Part shown: positions 1 to 10,172 of the stretch, one piece after another
Layout: each line of letters opens with the position of its first letter
Numbering within the stretch: position 1 is the stretch's first letter
DNA from: Aerococcus sp. UBA6277
Lineage (GTDB): Bacteria > Bacillota > Bacilli > Lactobacillales > Aerococcaceae
Length of the DNA stretch: 64,000 nt
Assembly: GCF_002440555.1 (NCBI RefSeq)
Contig: NZ_DJUR01000036.1
Location: forward strand, 1-64,000
Direction: 5' to 3'
Made by a program: the position numbers and the translations under genes
The notes under the pieces: model-generated
Seen by the model: only the letters and a program-made list of their open reading frames with translations
What the model was told of the DNA's origin: nothing
The model's database searches: none

Positions 1-277
1 TTCAAAGGTCTATCTCGTCGCCCTTGTGACAACTATTTAATATTATCACGAGTTTGACTGGAAGTCAACAACATTTTAAAAGTTGTCTAAAAGGTTGTTT
101 TCTCGGTTGTTGTTACGCTGTAACGCAACTATTAGATATTACCATGTTCAGCTGATTGAAGTCAACATTTTTTTTAATGTTTTTCTCTGTTACAACAGAA
201 ACAATAATAACGTCTGAAAAATATATTATCACCTTTCTAGGTTCTTGTAAACCTCTTTTTCGTATTTCTTCAAAAAA
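1..277. other. Non-coding left edge with a two-copy degenerate repeat
   Basis: I see no gene here. Two stretches, roughly 20-95 and 105-185, resemble each other. Both contain a CAACTATT core, then an ATATTA or AATATTA block, then GAAGTCAACA followed by a T-rich run. The function is unknown. It may be the tail of an intergenic region whose gene lies outside the window. Confidence 0.4.
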
Positions 278-308
278 TAAAAGACCCTAGATAATATACC
301 TAGGATCT
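278..308 (-). terminator. Terminator of msrA
   Basis: Read on the minus strand, GATCCTAG and CTAGGGTC form a stem around an AT loop, followed by TTTTATTTTTT. It lies about 30 bp past the msrA stop codon and fits an intrinsic terminator. Confidence 0.8.
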
Positions 309-337
309 CCTAAATTCTTTATAGTGAAATATAGCGT

Positions 338-865
338 TTAAGCTTCTTCCCAACTATCTTGGATGAATGTTTTACGTCCAGATAACTCACTATAACGTTT
401 ATAGTGGGCTGGATTCTTTTTGTAGAATTGTTGGTGGTAATCTTCTGCTGGCCAGAAAGTTGATGCTTTCGTGATTTGTGTTAGAACTGGTTTGCTAAAA
501 CGACCACTCGCATCTAAGGCTGCTTTAGATTTCTCTGCAGCTTCTGCCTGTTCTTCGCTGTTCACAAAGATTTCAGGTCGATAAGAATCACCACGATCAA
601 CAAATTGACCCATTGCGTCAGTTGGGTCTGTTTGTTGCCAATAAATATCAAGCAATTCTGGATAGCTTATTTTTTCATTATCAAATTCAATCTCAACTGC
701 TTCTGTATGACCGGTTGTTCCCGAGCAAACTTCTTCATATGTAGGATTTTCTTTATGTCCACCAGTGTAACCTGATGTCACTTTTTCAATACCGTCCATT
801 TCTTCGAATGGTTGTACCATACACCAGAAACATCCGCCGGCAAATACTGCTGTTTCTTTAGACAT
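338..865 (-). CDS. msrA: Peptide-methionine (S)-S-oxide reductase MsrA
   Basis: Reduces methionine-S-sulfoxide in oxidised proteins or free methionine, using thioredoxin as reductant; cytosolic oxidative-damage repair. The 175-residue product has the family signature GGCFWC at residues 10-15 with Cys12 as the expected nucleophile, followed by the conserved SGYTGG and GHTEAV segments and the EDYHQQF motif. The length is normal for a stand-alone MsrA; no MsrB domain is fused. The ATG has an AAAGGGG ribosome-binding site. It starts 57 bp after serS on the same strand, with no terminator seen between them, so it may be transcribed with serS and thus fall under the serine T-box. The family is clear; co-transcription is inference. 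Confidence 0.95.
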   Translation of the reverse strand: MSKETAVFAGGCFWCMVQPFEEMDGIEKVTSGYTGGHKENPTYEEVCSGTTGHTEAVEIEFDNEKISYPELLDIYWQQTDPTDAMGQFVDRGDSYRPEIFVNSEEQAEAAEKSKAALDASGRFSKPVLTQITKASTFWPAEDYHQQFYKKNPAHYKRYSELSGRKTFIQDSWEEA

Positions 866-922
866 CCTAATTGCCCCTTTCGTTATATTAAAAAGAAATT
901 AATCCATCTCTATTGTATTACA

Positions 923-2230
923 TTATTTTAATTTTGAAACGCCAGATGCATTTTCTTTTGTGATTTCTGTAATACCACCCATGTAAGGGACTAATGCTTC
1001 AGGGATTGTTACTGACCCATCAGCGTTTTGGTAGTTTTCTAGAATAGCTGTTACTGTACGTCCAACTGCTAAACCAGACCCATTTAATGTATGTACATAT
1101 TCTGGTTTACCATTTGCATTACGGAAACGAATTAAAGCACGGCGCGCTTGGAAAGCTTCAGTATTTGAACATGAAGAAATTTCACGATATGTTTCTTGCG
1201 CTGGTACCCATACTTCTAAGTCATAAGTTTTGGCTGCAGAGAAGCCCATGTCTCCAGTTGATAATGTGATGACACGATAAGGTAAGTTTAATTTTTGTAG
1301 GATATTTTCAGCATTTGTAACCATTTTTTCTAATTCTTCATAAGAATCTTCTGGGCGTGCGAATTTTACCATCTCAACTTTTTGGAATTGGTGTAAACGA
1401 ATCAAACCACGAGTATCACGACCAGCAGACCCTGCTTCTGAACGGAAACTTGGAGACATTGCTGTGAAGTAGATTGGTAAATCTTCACCTGGGATGATTT
1501 CATTAGCAAAATAGTTTGTTAAAGGTACTTCGGCTGTTGGAATCAATGTTAGGTGACGATCTTCGTTAGATGTTGAGAAGACATCTTCTGTAAATTTAGG
1601 GAATTGACCAGTACCATACATAGCTTTGTCATTCACTAAGTAAGGAGGAATGATTTCTTCGTAACCCTCTTCTTGGTGTTGGTCTAACATAAAGTTATAA
1701 ACTGCACGCTCTAAACGGGCACCTAAACCACGGTAGTAAAGGAAGCGGGCACCTGAAACTTTAGCACCACGTTCAAAGTCTAAAATACCTAATTCTTCAC
1801 CAATTTCGTAGTGAGCTTTTGGTTGAAAATCAAACTCAGGGGCTTGGCTCCAACGACGCACTTCAACGTTGTCATCTTCATCTGTACCAACTGGTACTGA
1901 ATCATGTGGTAAGTTTGGTAAACGATCCATGATGTAAGTTACTTGCTCGTCTAATTTAGCCAATTTCTCGTCTAAAACAAGGATTTCTTCCCCTACTTCT
2001 TTCATGCGGGCAATTTTATCATCCGCATTTTCTTTGTTACGGCGTAATAAACCAATTTCATCAGAAACGGCATTACGTTCAGCCTTTAAGGTCTCTGTTT
2101 GAGAAATCACTTCACGACGTTGGCCGTCTAAATCAATTAATTTCTCTAATTCGTCTTTCGCAACCCCACGGCTAGCGTATTTCTCAGCAGTCGCATCAAA
2201 GTTGTCTCTTAGTAATTTAATATCAATCAT
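923..2230 (-). CDS. serS: Seryl-tRNA synthetase
   Basis: Class II aminoacyl-tRNA synthetase that charges tRNA-Ser (and tRNA-Sec where present). The 435-residue protein has the N-terminal two-helix tRNA-binding coiled coil (about residues 30-110), then the catalytic core with motif 2 ([21 protein letters not shown]) and motif 3 near [18 protein letters not shown]. The start ATG follows a strong AGGAGG site. A T-box leader with its own promoter sits directly upstream, so expression should rise when uncharged tRNA-Ser accumulates. msrA follows closely on the same strand. Confidence 0.97.
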   Translation of the reverse strand: MIDIKLLRDNFDATAEKYASRGVAKDELEKLIDLDGQRREVISQTETLKAERNAVSDEIGLLRRNKENADDKIARMKEVGEEILVLDEKLAKLDEQVTYIMDRLPNLPHDSVPVGTDEDDNVEVRRWSQAPEFDFQPKAHYEIGEELGILDFERGAKVSGARFLYYRGLGARLERAVYNFMLDQHQEEGYEEIIPPYLVNDKAMYGTGQFPKFTEDVFSTSNEDRHLTLIPTAEVPLTNYFANEIIPGEDLPIYFTAMSPSFRSEAGSAGRDTRGLIRLHQFQKVEMVKFARPEDSYEELEKMVTNAENILQKLNLPYRVITLSTGDMGFSAAKTYDLEVWVPAQETYREISSCSNTEAFQARRALIRFRNANGKPEYVHTLNGSGLAVGRTVTAILENYQNADGSVTIPEALVPYMGGITEITKENASGVSKLK

Positions 2231-2257
2231 TTCTTTTCCTCCTATAGTAAGTAAAAA

Positions 2258-2535
2258 TAAAAAAACTATTTCGATCTCCCAAAAAATGGAAGGGACGAAA
2301 TAGCTTGAAGTTCATATATTATTGCGCGGTGCCACCCTACTTTAAGACACAAAAACACTATGTCTTACGCTCATTAGATAACGGCTAACCCGGTTCTACT
2401 TAATTAGGATAATATCCTCATATTCGTAGTCAGTGATTGTGTGGATTCATATCGCTTAATTACCTGCTTTCACCTGCCGCAAGTTCTCTAGAAATCAGCC
2501 TATATTACTAGTCACAATCGATACTTTCTTTTATT
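2258..2535 (-). promoter_or_regulatory. T-box riboswitch controlling serS
   Basis: The minus-strand RNA carries the diagnostic T-box sequence AGGGTGGCACCGCG (2325-2338), which pairs with the ACCA end of uncharged tRNA. An AGAGA-type Stem I loop lies further upstream, and a terminator hairpin with CTATTTCG/CGAAATAG arms and a T-run (about 2258-2303) precedes serS. A TCC triplet within GAATCCACA (2443-2445) is the likely specifier codon and fits serine. The T-box identification is firm; the exact specifier base assignment is inferred from position. Confidence 0.93.
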
Positions 2536-2541
2536 GCCTCC

Positions 2542-2570
2542 ATTATATATTTGAGTGAAATAAAAGTCAA
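2542..2570 (-). promoter_or_regulatory. Promoter of the serS T-box transcript
   Basis: On the minus strand, TTGACT and TATAAT are separated by exactly 17 bp, just upstream of the T-box leader. The predicted transcript start is near 2535. Confidence 0.8.
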
Positions 2571-2923
2571 TTGCCTCAAATTAGGTGTTAATAAAGTCAT
2601 TTAGACATGGGCAGAGCTGGGGGAAAAGTCATTTATAGATAGTTGACACTTTCACTTGTGGCTGTCACTTCACATACGCAAAATTAAGCAACACTCAAAT
2701 CTAGGCTGCTTCGTACAAAGCACCCCTATAAAGTCACAAATAAGCTTCTACAGAAACGTTAAAAAGTCATGACAAGATATCATGACTTTAGCGAAAAATA
2801 TAATTCTTTTACAAATAGTGTAGTTCAGGCCTGTGTAAAAAACGAAGTGTGTCCGTCTCTAGATAAATTTATAAATCATTTGAGAAATACGAGTATTTCA
2901 TTTCTTGAAAATCTATATTGTTA
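2571..2923. other. Intergenic stretch between dacA and serS
   Basis: About 350 bp with no convincing gene. It contains a hairpin at 2761-2790 (AAAGTCATGA/TCATGACTTT), followed by a T-run on the minus strand, which probably terminates the dacA transcript. I see nothing else recognisable. Confidence 0.6.
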
Positions 2924-4333
2924 TTAACTAAAAACGCCTTGGATATCTTCCTTCCAGCCTTTAAATAAATCTTCCATAATCCGGGCCACTTGTACAACAA
3001 TGCTGACCTTATCGACATCTTCTGCTGGTACAATGGCATTTGACATGTCCAATTGGTTAAAGAGACTCTCATCAAAGTTTACCATCGTATTGAAAGTATT
3101 AATTGATTGGTCCACTGACAACGGCGCTGTAAGCGCCAAATTCCCTACAGCGTCATATTGGAAGGCTGCATCATAAGTTGTAGTCGAATTATTTTCTAAA
3201 TCATAATTGTATGGTAAGAATAGGGCATTTGTTTTGGCATAATTCAGATCCACGCCACTAACGACACCTTGGTAAATAGCTACGTTATCAGCGGGCAACC
3301 AAGTGGTACCTTCTTCATAAAGGGTAGTATAAGCAAGGTTTTCTTGTAGGGCAGTCAGTAATGTGCCTGTATTTACATACCGTTCATCTTCTGTTTCAGC
3401 ACCTAGAGTCACAAGCATGATGTCGCGGCCATCGATTTGACTCATGATGATGATACAACGACCGGCAATAGATTCAGTCCCTGTTTTAAGACCAGATACG
3501 TCGTCACGTTCGTAGGCATTGCCTGGTAGAAACAGGTTGGTGCTCTCTAAAGTATAAGTCTCCGTATCCGATACTTGGAATTCTTTTGAAGTGACATTAG
3601 ACCGTTCTAAAACATCCGGATATTCATTGACGATTTCACGGGCCACGAACAAGATGTCGCGAGCCTGCATCATATTTTCTTGGTCAATTGAGTACGGTGA
3701 CGCAGAACCATCAGTTGTGGTTAACCATGAACCAGCTAGACCAGAAGCGGTATATAGTTCGAAATTTTTGATGCCTAATTCGGTTAATTTGTCACTCATC
3801 ATTTCAACAAAAGCTTGCTCTGAGCCAGCAATATATTCAGCCAAGGCAACTACAGCTGCATTCCCTGACCCAATCACAGCAGCATCAATTAAAGCATCCA
3901 CTGTATAATAATCAGTTGATTCTTCTAGTGGCACATTGGATAAACCAGCCGCTACGGAAAGCGCTGAAACTGCCTCTGAGACAGGCACTTTAGTGTCGAA
4001 AGACAAATTTCCTGCTGCAATTTCATCATATACAACAAACAAGGCAATTAACTTGGTCAATGAAGCAATCCCGTGTAACTCGGCCCCATTTTGGTCATAT
4101 AAAATTTGGCCAGATTCGCTATCAATGGCCATCGCGGCATCAATATTCAACCCGTAATTTGTCGCAATTTCTTCTGAGAACTCTGCTACCGTACCACTTG
4201 TCGCCTCACTCGCTTGACTAGTATCTACAGTTGTATTTTCAGTTGCTAACACAGCCATTGGCACTTGGGCCAAATTGAGTCCTAACAAGGCAACCAATGC
4301 TGTGGTTAAAACTTTTGTCAACTTATTCTTCAC
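2924..4333 (-). CDS. dacA: D-alanyl-D-alanine carboxypeptidase (PBP5/DacA type)
   Basis: Serine carboxypeptidase that trims the terminal D-Ala from peptidoglycan stem peptides at the outer face of the membrane. The 469-residue protein has a signal peptide (residues 1-30), the catalytic SLTK motif at 91-94 (Ser91, Lys94), SGN at 156-158 and KTG at 283-285. The region after about residue 330 fits the C-terminal PBP5 domain, and an amphipathic C-terminal end (FKGWKEDIQGVF) is the likely membrane anchor. The start is GTG, directly adjacent to the stop codon of the upstream histidine kinase, with GGAG in the kinase tail as RBS. This implies translational coupling, so the two-component system probably controls or senses wall cross-linking. 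Confidence 0.93.
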   Translation of the reverse strand: MKNKLTKVLTTALVALLGLNLAQVPMAVLATENTTVDTSQASEATSGTVAEFSEEIATNYGLNIDAAMAIDSESGQILYDQNGAELHGIASLTKLIALFVVYDEIAAGNLSFDTKVPVSEAVSALSVAAGLSNVPLEESTDYYTVDALIDAAVIGSGNAAVVALAEYIAGSEQAFVEMMSDKLTELGIKNFELYTASGLAGSWLTTTDGSASPYSIDQENMMQARDILFVAREIVNEYPDVLERSNVTSKEFQVSDTETYTLESTNLFLPGNAYERDDVSGLKTGTESIAGRCIIIMSQIDGRDIMLVTLGAETEDERYVNTGTLLTALQENLAYTTLYEEGTTWLPADNVAIYQGVVSGVDLNYAKTNALFLPYNYDLENNSTTTYDAAFQYDAVGNLALTAPLSVDQSINTFNTMVNFDESLFNQLDMSNAIVPAEDVDKVSIVVQVARIMEDLFKGWKEDIQGVFS

Positions 4334-5485
4334 TTACATTCGCTCCATTTCTACATAATCTTCTAAATCTTCAAAGCGATTAGGAATGGTGAAAATGAAC
4401 CGCGTCCCTTTATGGTCCGACTCCGCGTGAATTTCACCACGGTGCAGTTCAATAATCGATTGCGTAATCGCTAACCCCAAACCACTACCCGTCTGTGGCT
4501 CAGTTCGAGATTTATCCCCCCGATAAAATCTCTGGAATAGGTCCTTTAATTGCCCTTTAGGAATCTTAGCGCCGTCATTTTCAACGATAAACTTGGTCTT
4601 TTCTTGGTCTTGATAGATTGAAATCCTGATATACTTACCCTTTCCACCATATTTAAAGACGTTGGTAAATAAATTGGAAAAGATACGCACAAATTTTTCT
4701 GGGTCAATATCGACCAGGATATTGTCATCCGGTTCGGCCACAATTTGAAATTCACGGCCGACTTTATGGGCTTCTAATTCAAATTCTACCGTAATTTGTT
4801 CTACCATACGGACCACATTGATCCGGTTAATGGCCAACTTAGTATCCACTTGTTTAACCTTCGTATATTCAAACAAATCTTCAGTCATACGTTGCATTTG
4901 AATGGCCTTATCGTAAGCAATGTTGATATACTTCATAGCCTTTTCTGGGTCTTTCAACTCTTCCTGCTTCAATAAGGTCAAGTAACCAATCACGGAAGTA
5001 AGGGGCGTACGAATATCATGACTCATATTGGTTATCAAGTCATCTTTAGACTGTTCAATCCGTCGCTCCTCTTCCCTCGCTTTTACAGTGGAGTCAACCA
5101 AACGATTAATCGAATCTACAACCGGCTGCATGCCATTCAGATCGGAAGTAGAAATCTTATGATGGTAGTTTCCTTGCGAGATATAGTGCAACTCTTCAAG
5201 AACATAGCCCAATTGAACCGCCCGTAGCCGACGATAAATCCGCCAGCCAACAAAGGAAACACTCATCACCAAGTAAACCATGGTTAGAGACAGAAAGAAA
5301 TTTTGTTGAAATTGTGGGTGGACAAAAAAAGAGCCAGGATATGTCCGTAATAAGACTGAATAATTGGTTTCATAAACCGTGATCAACACGAACATTAACC
5401 CAAAATACAGTATGACCAATATCGCTAGCCACACAATCGCTTCAAAAAAAAGCTCTGTATGCATTCTACTTTTCTTTTTTTGCAA
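4334..5485 (-). CDS. Membrane sensor histidine kinase
   Basis: Sensor of a two-component system with the OmpR-type regulator just upstream. The 383-residue protein has two N-terminal membrane helices (about 15-38 and 62-82) flanking a short extracytoplasmic loop, a HAMP-like linker, the H-box SHDIRTPLTSVIGY with phospho-acceptor His156, and the N (NLFTNVFKYG), G1 (ENDGAKIP), F (FQRFYRG) and G2 (GSGLGLAI) boxes. The overall type resembles VanS-like kinases. The TTG start is chosen because AAGGTG lies at the right distance. The stop codon abuts the dacA start. The signal is unknown; a cell-wall signal is inferred only from the dacA linkage. Confidence 0.9.
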   Translation of the reverse strand: MQKKKSRMHTELFFEAIVWLAILVILYFGLMFVLITVYETNYSVLLRTYPGSFFVHPQFQQNFFLSLTMVYLVMSVSFVGWRIYRRLRAVQLGYVLEELHYISQGNYHHKISTSDLNGMQPVVDSINRLVDSTVKAREEERRIEQSKDDLITNMSHDIRTPLTSVIGYLTLLKQEELKDPEKAMKYINIAYDKAIQMQRMTEDLFEYTKVKQVDTKLAINRINVVRMVEQITVEFELEAHKVGREFQIVAEPDDNILVDIDPEKFVRIFSNLFTNVFKYGGKGKYIRISIYQDQEKTKFIVENDGAKIPKGQLKDLFQRFYRGDKSRTEPQTGSGLGLAITQSIIELHRGEIHAESDHKGTRFIFTIPNRFEDLEDYVEMERM

Positions 5486-5554
5486 GAGCGCACCTTCTAA
5501 CTATCACTAGACTATTAACTAACTAACCGATTACCCAACTACTATAAAAATGTA

Positions 5555-5600
5555 AAAAAGACTAGGAACCTTGATACCAATATCGCATTCCCCAGTCTTA
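5555..5600 (-). terminator. Hairpin with T-run between response regulator and kinase
   Basis: The minus-strand RNA folds as AAGACTGGGGAA against TTCCTAGTCTT with an inner GATA/TATC stem and a TTTTTT tail. It lies between two genes expected to be co-transcribed, so it may act as a partial terminator that sets a higher regulator-to-kinase ratio. Confidence 0.75.
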
Positions 5601-5643
5601 TTGAACATTGACCATGATACCAGACACTTTCTATACTTAGCAC

Positions 5644-6327
5644 TTAGGCTGTAATTTTATAACCGACACCCCAAACAGTTGAGATTACCTTGTCCCCACC
5701 TGTAGCTTCACCAATCTTATCACGCAAATGGCTCACGTGAACCATAACCGTCTTCGCTGATACCACAGACTCTTGCTGCCACACACGTTCAAAAATCTCG
5801 TCAGCCGAGAATACGTTATTTGGATTACTAGCTAGTAAGTATAATATACCAAATTCTAGCGCAGTTAGTTGAATTTGTTGTCCATCCGTTGTCATTACCT
5901 CATGAGAATTTTTGTTGATCACAAGTGGACCAACCTCAATCGTTGCTGAATCATCGCCAGCAGAAGAAGCACGACGCAATAAAGACTTGATACGAGCCAT
6001 AACTTCAAGCGGGTTAAAGGGTTTCGTCACATAATCATCCGCACCAGTCGTTAATCCAGAAATCTTGTCCATATCAGACGATTTAGCAGATAATAGTAAG
6101 ATTGGCATATCCACATCACGTTTACGTAACTCCTTGATCACCGTAATTCCGTCCTTACCAGGCATCATAATATCCAACACCATCATAGCAATATCAGGAT
6201 TTTCAGCAATTTTCTTCAAGGCCTCATCCCCATCAAAAGCCTGGATTACCTCGTAGTCTTCATTTGTAGCATATATAGTTAATAATTCAACGATTTCCTT
6301 ATCGTCATCAGTAATTAAAATTTTCAT
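5644..6327 (-). CDS. OmpR/PhoB-family response regulator
   Basis: DNA-binding response regulator paired with the downstream kinase. Residues 1-115 form the receiver domain, with acidic residues DDD at 7-9, phospho-acceptor Asp52 (LDIMMPGKDG) and Lys102 (TKPFNP). Residues about 130-227 form a winged-helix effector domain ending in VISTVWGVGYKI. The 227-residue length is typical. The start ATG follows GGAGGATG. The targets are unknown; dacA in the same gene cluster is a natural candidate. It is similar in type to VanR-like regulators rather than WalR, but I cannot assign an ortholog from sequence alone. Confidence 0.93.
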   Translation of the reverse strand: MKILITDDDKEIVELLTIYATNEDYEVIQAFDGDEALKKIAENPDIAMMVLDIMMPGKDGITVIKELRKRDVDMPILLLSAKSSDMDKISGLTTGADDYVTKPFNPLEVMARIKSLLRRASSAGDDSATIEVGPLVINKNSHEVMTTDGQQIQLTALEFGILYLLASNPNNVFSADEIFERVWQQESVVSAKTVMVHVSHLRDKIGEATGGDKVISTVWGVGYKITA

Positions 6328-6475
6328 TAGGTCATCCTCCGAACACTATAGTTTCTCTATCTTATTTTAACAAACCCCAACCACATAAGTCCTATATTTC
6401 TATTTAAAAGTAGTTAAGAATGCCTTAAGACTTGATATCACAGGCTTTTTCGACCCAGTTTAAACATTTTCCCAA

Positions 6476-6515
6476 TTGAAAAAGGACAAGCGCAGTCTTG
6501 CTGACCCACTTGCCC
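6476..6515 (-). terminator. Terminator of guaB
   Basis: On the minus strand GGGCAAG pairs with CTTGTCC (with one G-U), followed by TTTTT. It lies about 26 bp beyond the guaB stop codon. Confidence 0.75.
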
Positions 6516-6540
6516 TTGGAAAATTTTCATTTTTAATCGA

Positions 6541-8031
<1,491 letters not shown>

Positions 8032-8065
8032 TCATTCCCCTTTTCTGTATAAATTGATTTTTACT

Positions 8066-8094
8066 ATCCTACCACCATACACCAACAAGGTCAA
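8066..8094 (-). promoter_or_regulatory. Promoter of guaB
   Basis: TTGACC and TAGGAT on the minus strand, with a 17-bp spacer, about 35 bp upstream of the guaB start. The predicted transcript start is near 8059. Confidence 0.65.
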
Positions 8095-8139
8095 CCTTAT
8101 ATTTCGTAAATAAATGGATTATTTTTATATATTAAAGAT

Positions 8140-8152
8140 ATAGTTCGTTTTT
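8140..8152 (-). promoter_or_regulatory. PurBox-like site upstream of guaB
   Basis: AAAAACGAACTAT on the minus strand differs at one position from the lactic-acid-bacterial PurBox consensus AWWWCCGAACWWT. A second, weaker copy (ATTTACGAACGTT) lies at 8203-8215 in the same orientation. The first is 69 bp upstream of the -10 hexamer, close to the position used by PurR as an activator in Lactococcus. Binding is inferred. Confidence 0.5.
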
Positions 8153-8354
8153 CATTTGGTTGAAAAAGGAATATGTGGTTTTGAAAACTTGTATCAAATT
8201 TTAACGTTCGTAAATTGGCTAAAGGCATTACCTCTTCTTTTGCCTAGATATATTTACCTTGTGCCTATAGCAAAATCCATTGTTAACAAGCCCCCATAAA
8301 TCTATGACGCAACGACATACTTTTAAAAATTCAAATCCAATATTTATACGACAC
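8153..8354. other. Intergenic stretch upstream of the guaB control region
   Basis: Together with the guaB control sites this makes an approximately 400-bp gene-free gap between the DsbA-like gene and guaB. Apart from the second PurBox-like copy I see nothing recognisable. Confidence 0.5.
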
Positions 8355-8382
8355 AAAAAGCCGTGACATTAAGTCACGACCT
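8355..8382 (-). terminator. Terminator of the DsbA-like gene pair
   Basis: GTCGTGAC and GTCACGGC pair on the minus strand around a TTAAT loop, followed by TTTTT. It lies about 45 bp after the stop codon of the single-domain DsbA-like protein. Confidence 0.85.
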
Positions 8383-8427
8383 TTGATTGATCATTCGTAT
8401 AAGTTTGCCAAGAAAAAATCAAAACAC

Positions 8428-8940
8428 TTAGATTCTTTCCATTATGGCTTGTTTGAATGCTTCTGGGTCTACTGTTTCAACGAAGGCATGGTCTTCGATG
8501 AAAATTGTTGGCACCGCACCGACACCGACTGCTTGTGCTTCTTCAAATACGCGAGCTGCTAGTTCGCTATTGTCTTGTTGCACACGTCCTTGTTGGGTTA
8601 AATAGGCTTCAACTTTATCAAGATCTAGACGCGCCCAGTCTTTTTGCGACCGAAGGTATTGGTTTGCCACACTATAGGCCGCTTCTTGGTTGTCGTAATC
8701 GATGTAATCATGGACCAGATTGCCTTTTTGTAGACGCGGACTGGTTTTATCATAGTGCTTCAAAATCCGTTGCACCTGTCCTGTTTGAACTAATGGATCT
8801 AGGAAGAAGGCGAATTGCTCATGGTAATTTAAGACATCCGGACAAGCAAGATTGTAGTATTCAACGATTTTAACCTTGGCTGTATCTTTTCCAAGTTTAA
8901 TCGCATCTTGGTAGGTGATTTTATCTGTTTGAAAGGTCAT
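8428..8940 (-). CDS. DsbA-like thioredoxin-fold protein, single domain, one active-site Cys
   Basis: A 170-residue protein of the DsbA/thioredoxin_4 type. The usual CxxC is replaced by CPDV (near residue 33), so only one active-site cysteine remains. The cis-proline loop AVPT (near residue 140) is intact. It has no signal peptide or membrane segment and so should be cytosolic. It is 25 bp downstream of a two-domain relative on the same strand, with a good AAGGAGG site, so the two form an operon. A monothiol protein cannot do classic disulfide exchange alone; roles such as glutathione- or bacillithiol-type chemistry, or a non-redox structural role, are possible. The precise function is not recognised. 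Confidence 0.75.
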   Translation of the reverse strand: MTFQTDKITYQDAIKLGKDTAKVKIVEYYNLACPDVLNYHEQFAFFLDPLVQTGQVQRILKHYDKTSPRLQKGNLVHDYIDYDNQEAAYSVANQYLRSQKDWARLDLDKVEAYLTQQGRVQQDNSELAARVFEEAQAVGVGAVPTIFIEDHAFVETVDPEAFKQAIMERI

Positions 8941-8965
8941 TAAAATGCCTCCTTATTAAATTTCC

Positions 8966-10051
8966 TTACTTGGCAATTTGATCGTCTAAGTAAGCAATTA
9001 ATTCAGTAGCTGCATCTGGCCCAACAAAGGCTTTGTCATTATTTACGACAATTGTTGGGGTTGCTGAACCACCAATAGCTTCAAATTCAGCTTTAACGAC
9101 ATCGTTTTGCAGGCGGTTGCCTTGGTATTGGTAAGATAGCGTTTCAATAGCATAGTCAACGATGCCACCAAAGTCTGTCGTTTTCCATTCACCATGACGG
9201 GCGAAGATTTCTTTGAATTGTTTGTAGGCTTTTCCTTGGTCCTTGTAGTCTACAAAACGGTTAATAACTTCCCCTTTAGCTAAGCCAGCCTTATCGATAT
9301 CAACGTGTTTGATAATCCGTTGAATCTTCCCTTCATCCGCTAGGCCCTCTAATTTTTCAGACACGGCGTCTTCAAAGTTTTTAGACCCTTGGCAACGGAA
9401 GTTGATGTATTCTGTCACCTTAATCGGCGCATCATCTTGGCCGTATTTAATAGCCCGTTTATCCGTAACCTTGTCTAAATCTAATTTGTCGGCCCCGAAA
9501 TCATAGGCTTCTGTTGCAGTAGCTGTTTGGTAAGCAGCGTTAAACCATTCGCGGATGGTATTATTGTCTTCGTGCTCGTCAAAGGCTTGGCCAAATACAT
9601 AGGCAGTTGGCACTGTTTTTGCCCCTACTTCAACCGCTTCAGCTTTAATGGCTTCCTGGGTATCGTCGTTGTCTTGTTTAGTGTAACCTAATTGATTTTC
9701 AGCATAAGCTGCCACGCCTGCTTCGTCTAATTCCGTCCATTCCTGACGGGTTGCAAACATCTCTGTTAACTGCTTGAAGGCATTTTCTGGGTCATCGTAA
9801 GTCAGGTAACTATGCATCACATTCCCTTTTCGCAAGTGACCAGTTGGGCGGTCTAGAGGCTTCACAATATATTGTACTTTGCCCGCTTCAACGAATTCTT
9901 GAATAATCGCCGTATTTTGTTGTTCGAATTTTCGTGAAAAAGGACATTCTACGTTTAAGTAGGCATATAGTTTTACCGGTGCGTCTGCTTTCCCGTAGCG
10001 AAATCCTAAGTCATCTGAAACTGTTGAGAAATCAATATTTGTTGCATCCAT
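8966..10051 (-). CDS. Tandem two-domain DsbA-like thioredoxin-fold protein
   Basis: A 361-residue cytosolic protein made of two similar thioredoxin_4 domains, about 1-175 and 190-361. Domain 1 has CPFS at the active-site position and the cis-Pro loop TVPT; domain 2 has CQGS and ATPT. Neither has a second cysteine. Shared blocks (YGxxxAPxK near the domain start, LxKGxVxxxxxxY in the middle) show internal duplication, and the same blocks occur in the downstream single-domain gene. RBS AAAGGAC precedes the ATG. The fold is well supported; the substrate and function are unknown. Confidence 0.75.
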   Translation of the reverse strand: MDATNIDFSTVSDDLGFRYGKADAPVKLYAYLNVECPFSRKFEQQNTAIIQEFVEAGKVQYIVKPLDRPTGHLRKGNVMHSYLTYDDPENAFKQLTEMFATRQEWTELDEAGVAAYAENQLGYTKQDNDDTQEAIKAEAVEVGAKTVPTAYVFGQAFDEHEDNNTIREWFNAAYQTATATEAYDFGADKLDLDKVTDKRAIKYGQDDAPIKVTEYINFRCQGSKNFEDAVSEKLEGLADEGKIQRIIKHVDIDKAGLAKGEVINRFVDYKDQGKAYKQFKEIFARHGEWKTTDFGGIVDYAIETLSYQYQGNRLQNDVVKAEFEAIGGSATPTIVVNNDKAFVGPDAATELIAYLDDQIAK

Positions 10052-10172
10052 TTTATTACACGTCCTTTGTACTTTTAATACCTTTATCTTAACGAAGTTT
10101 TGTCGTTATGCCAAAAATATCAACTCGAAGCTATCAAAAAAGCCTGCCAGAATAACTGACAGACCCTAGTCT

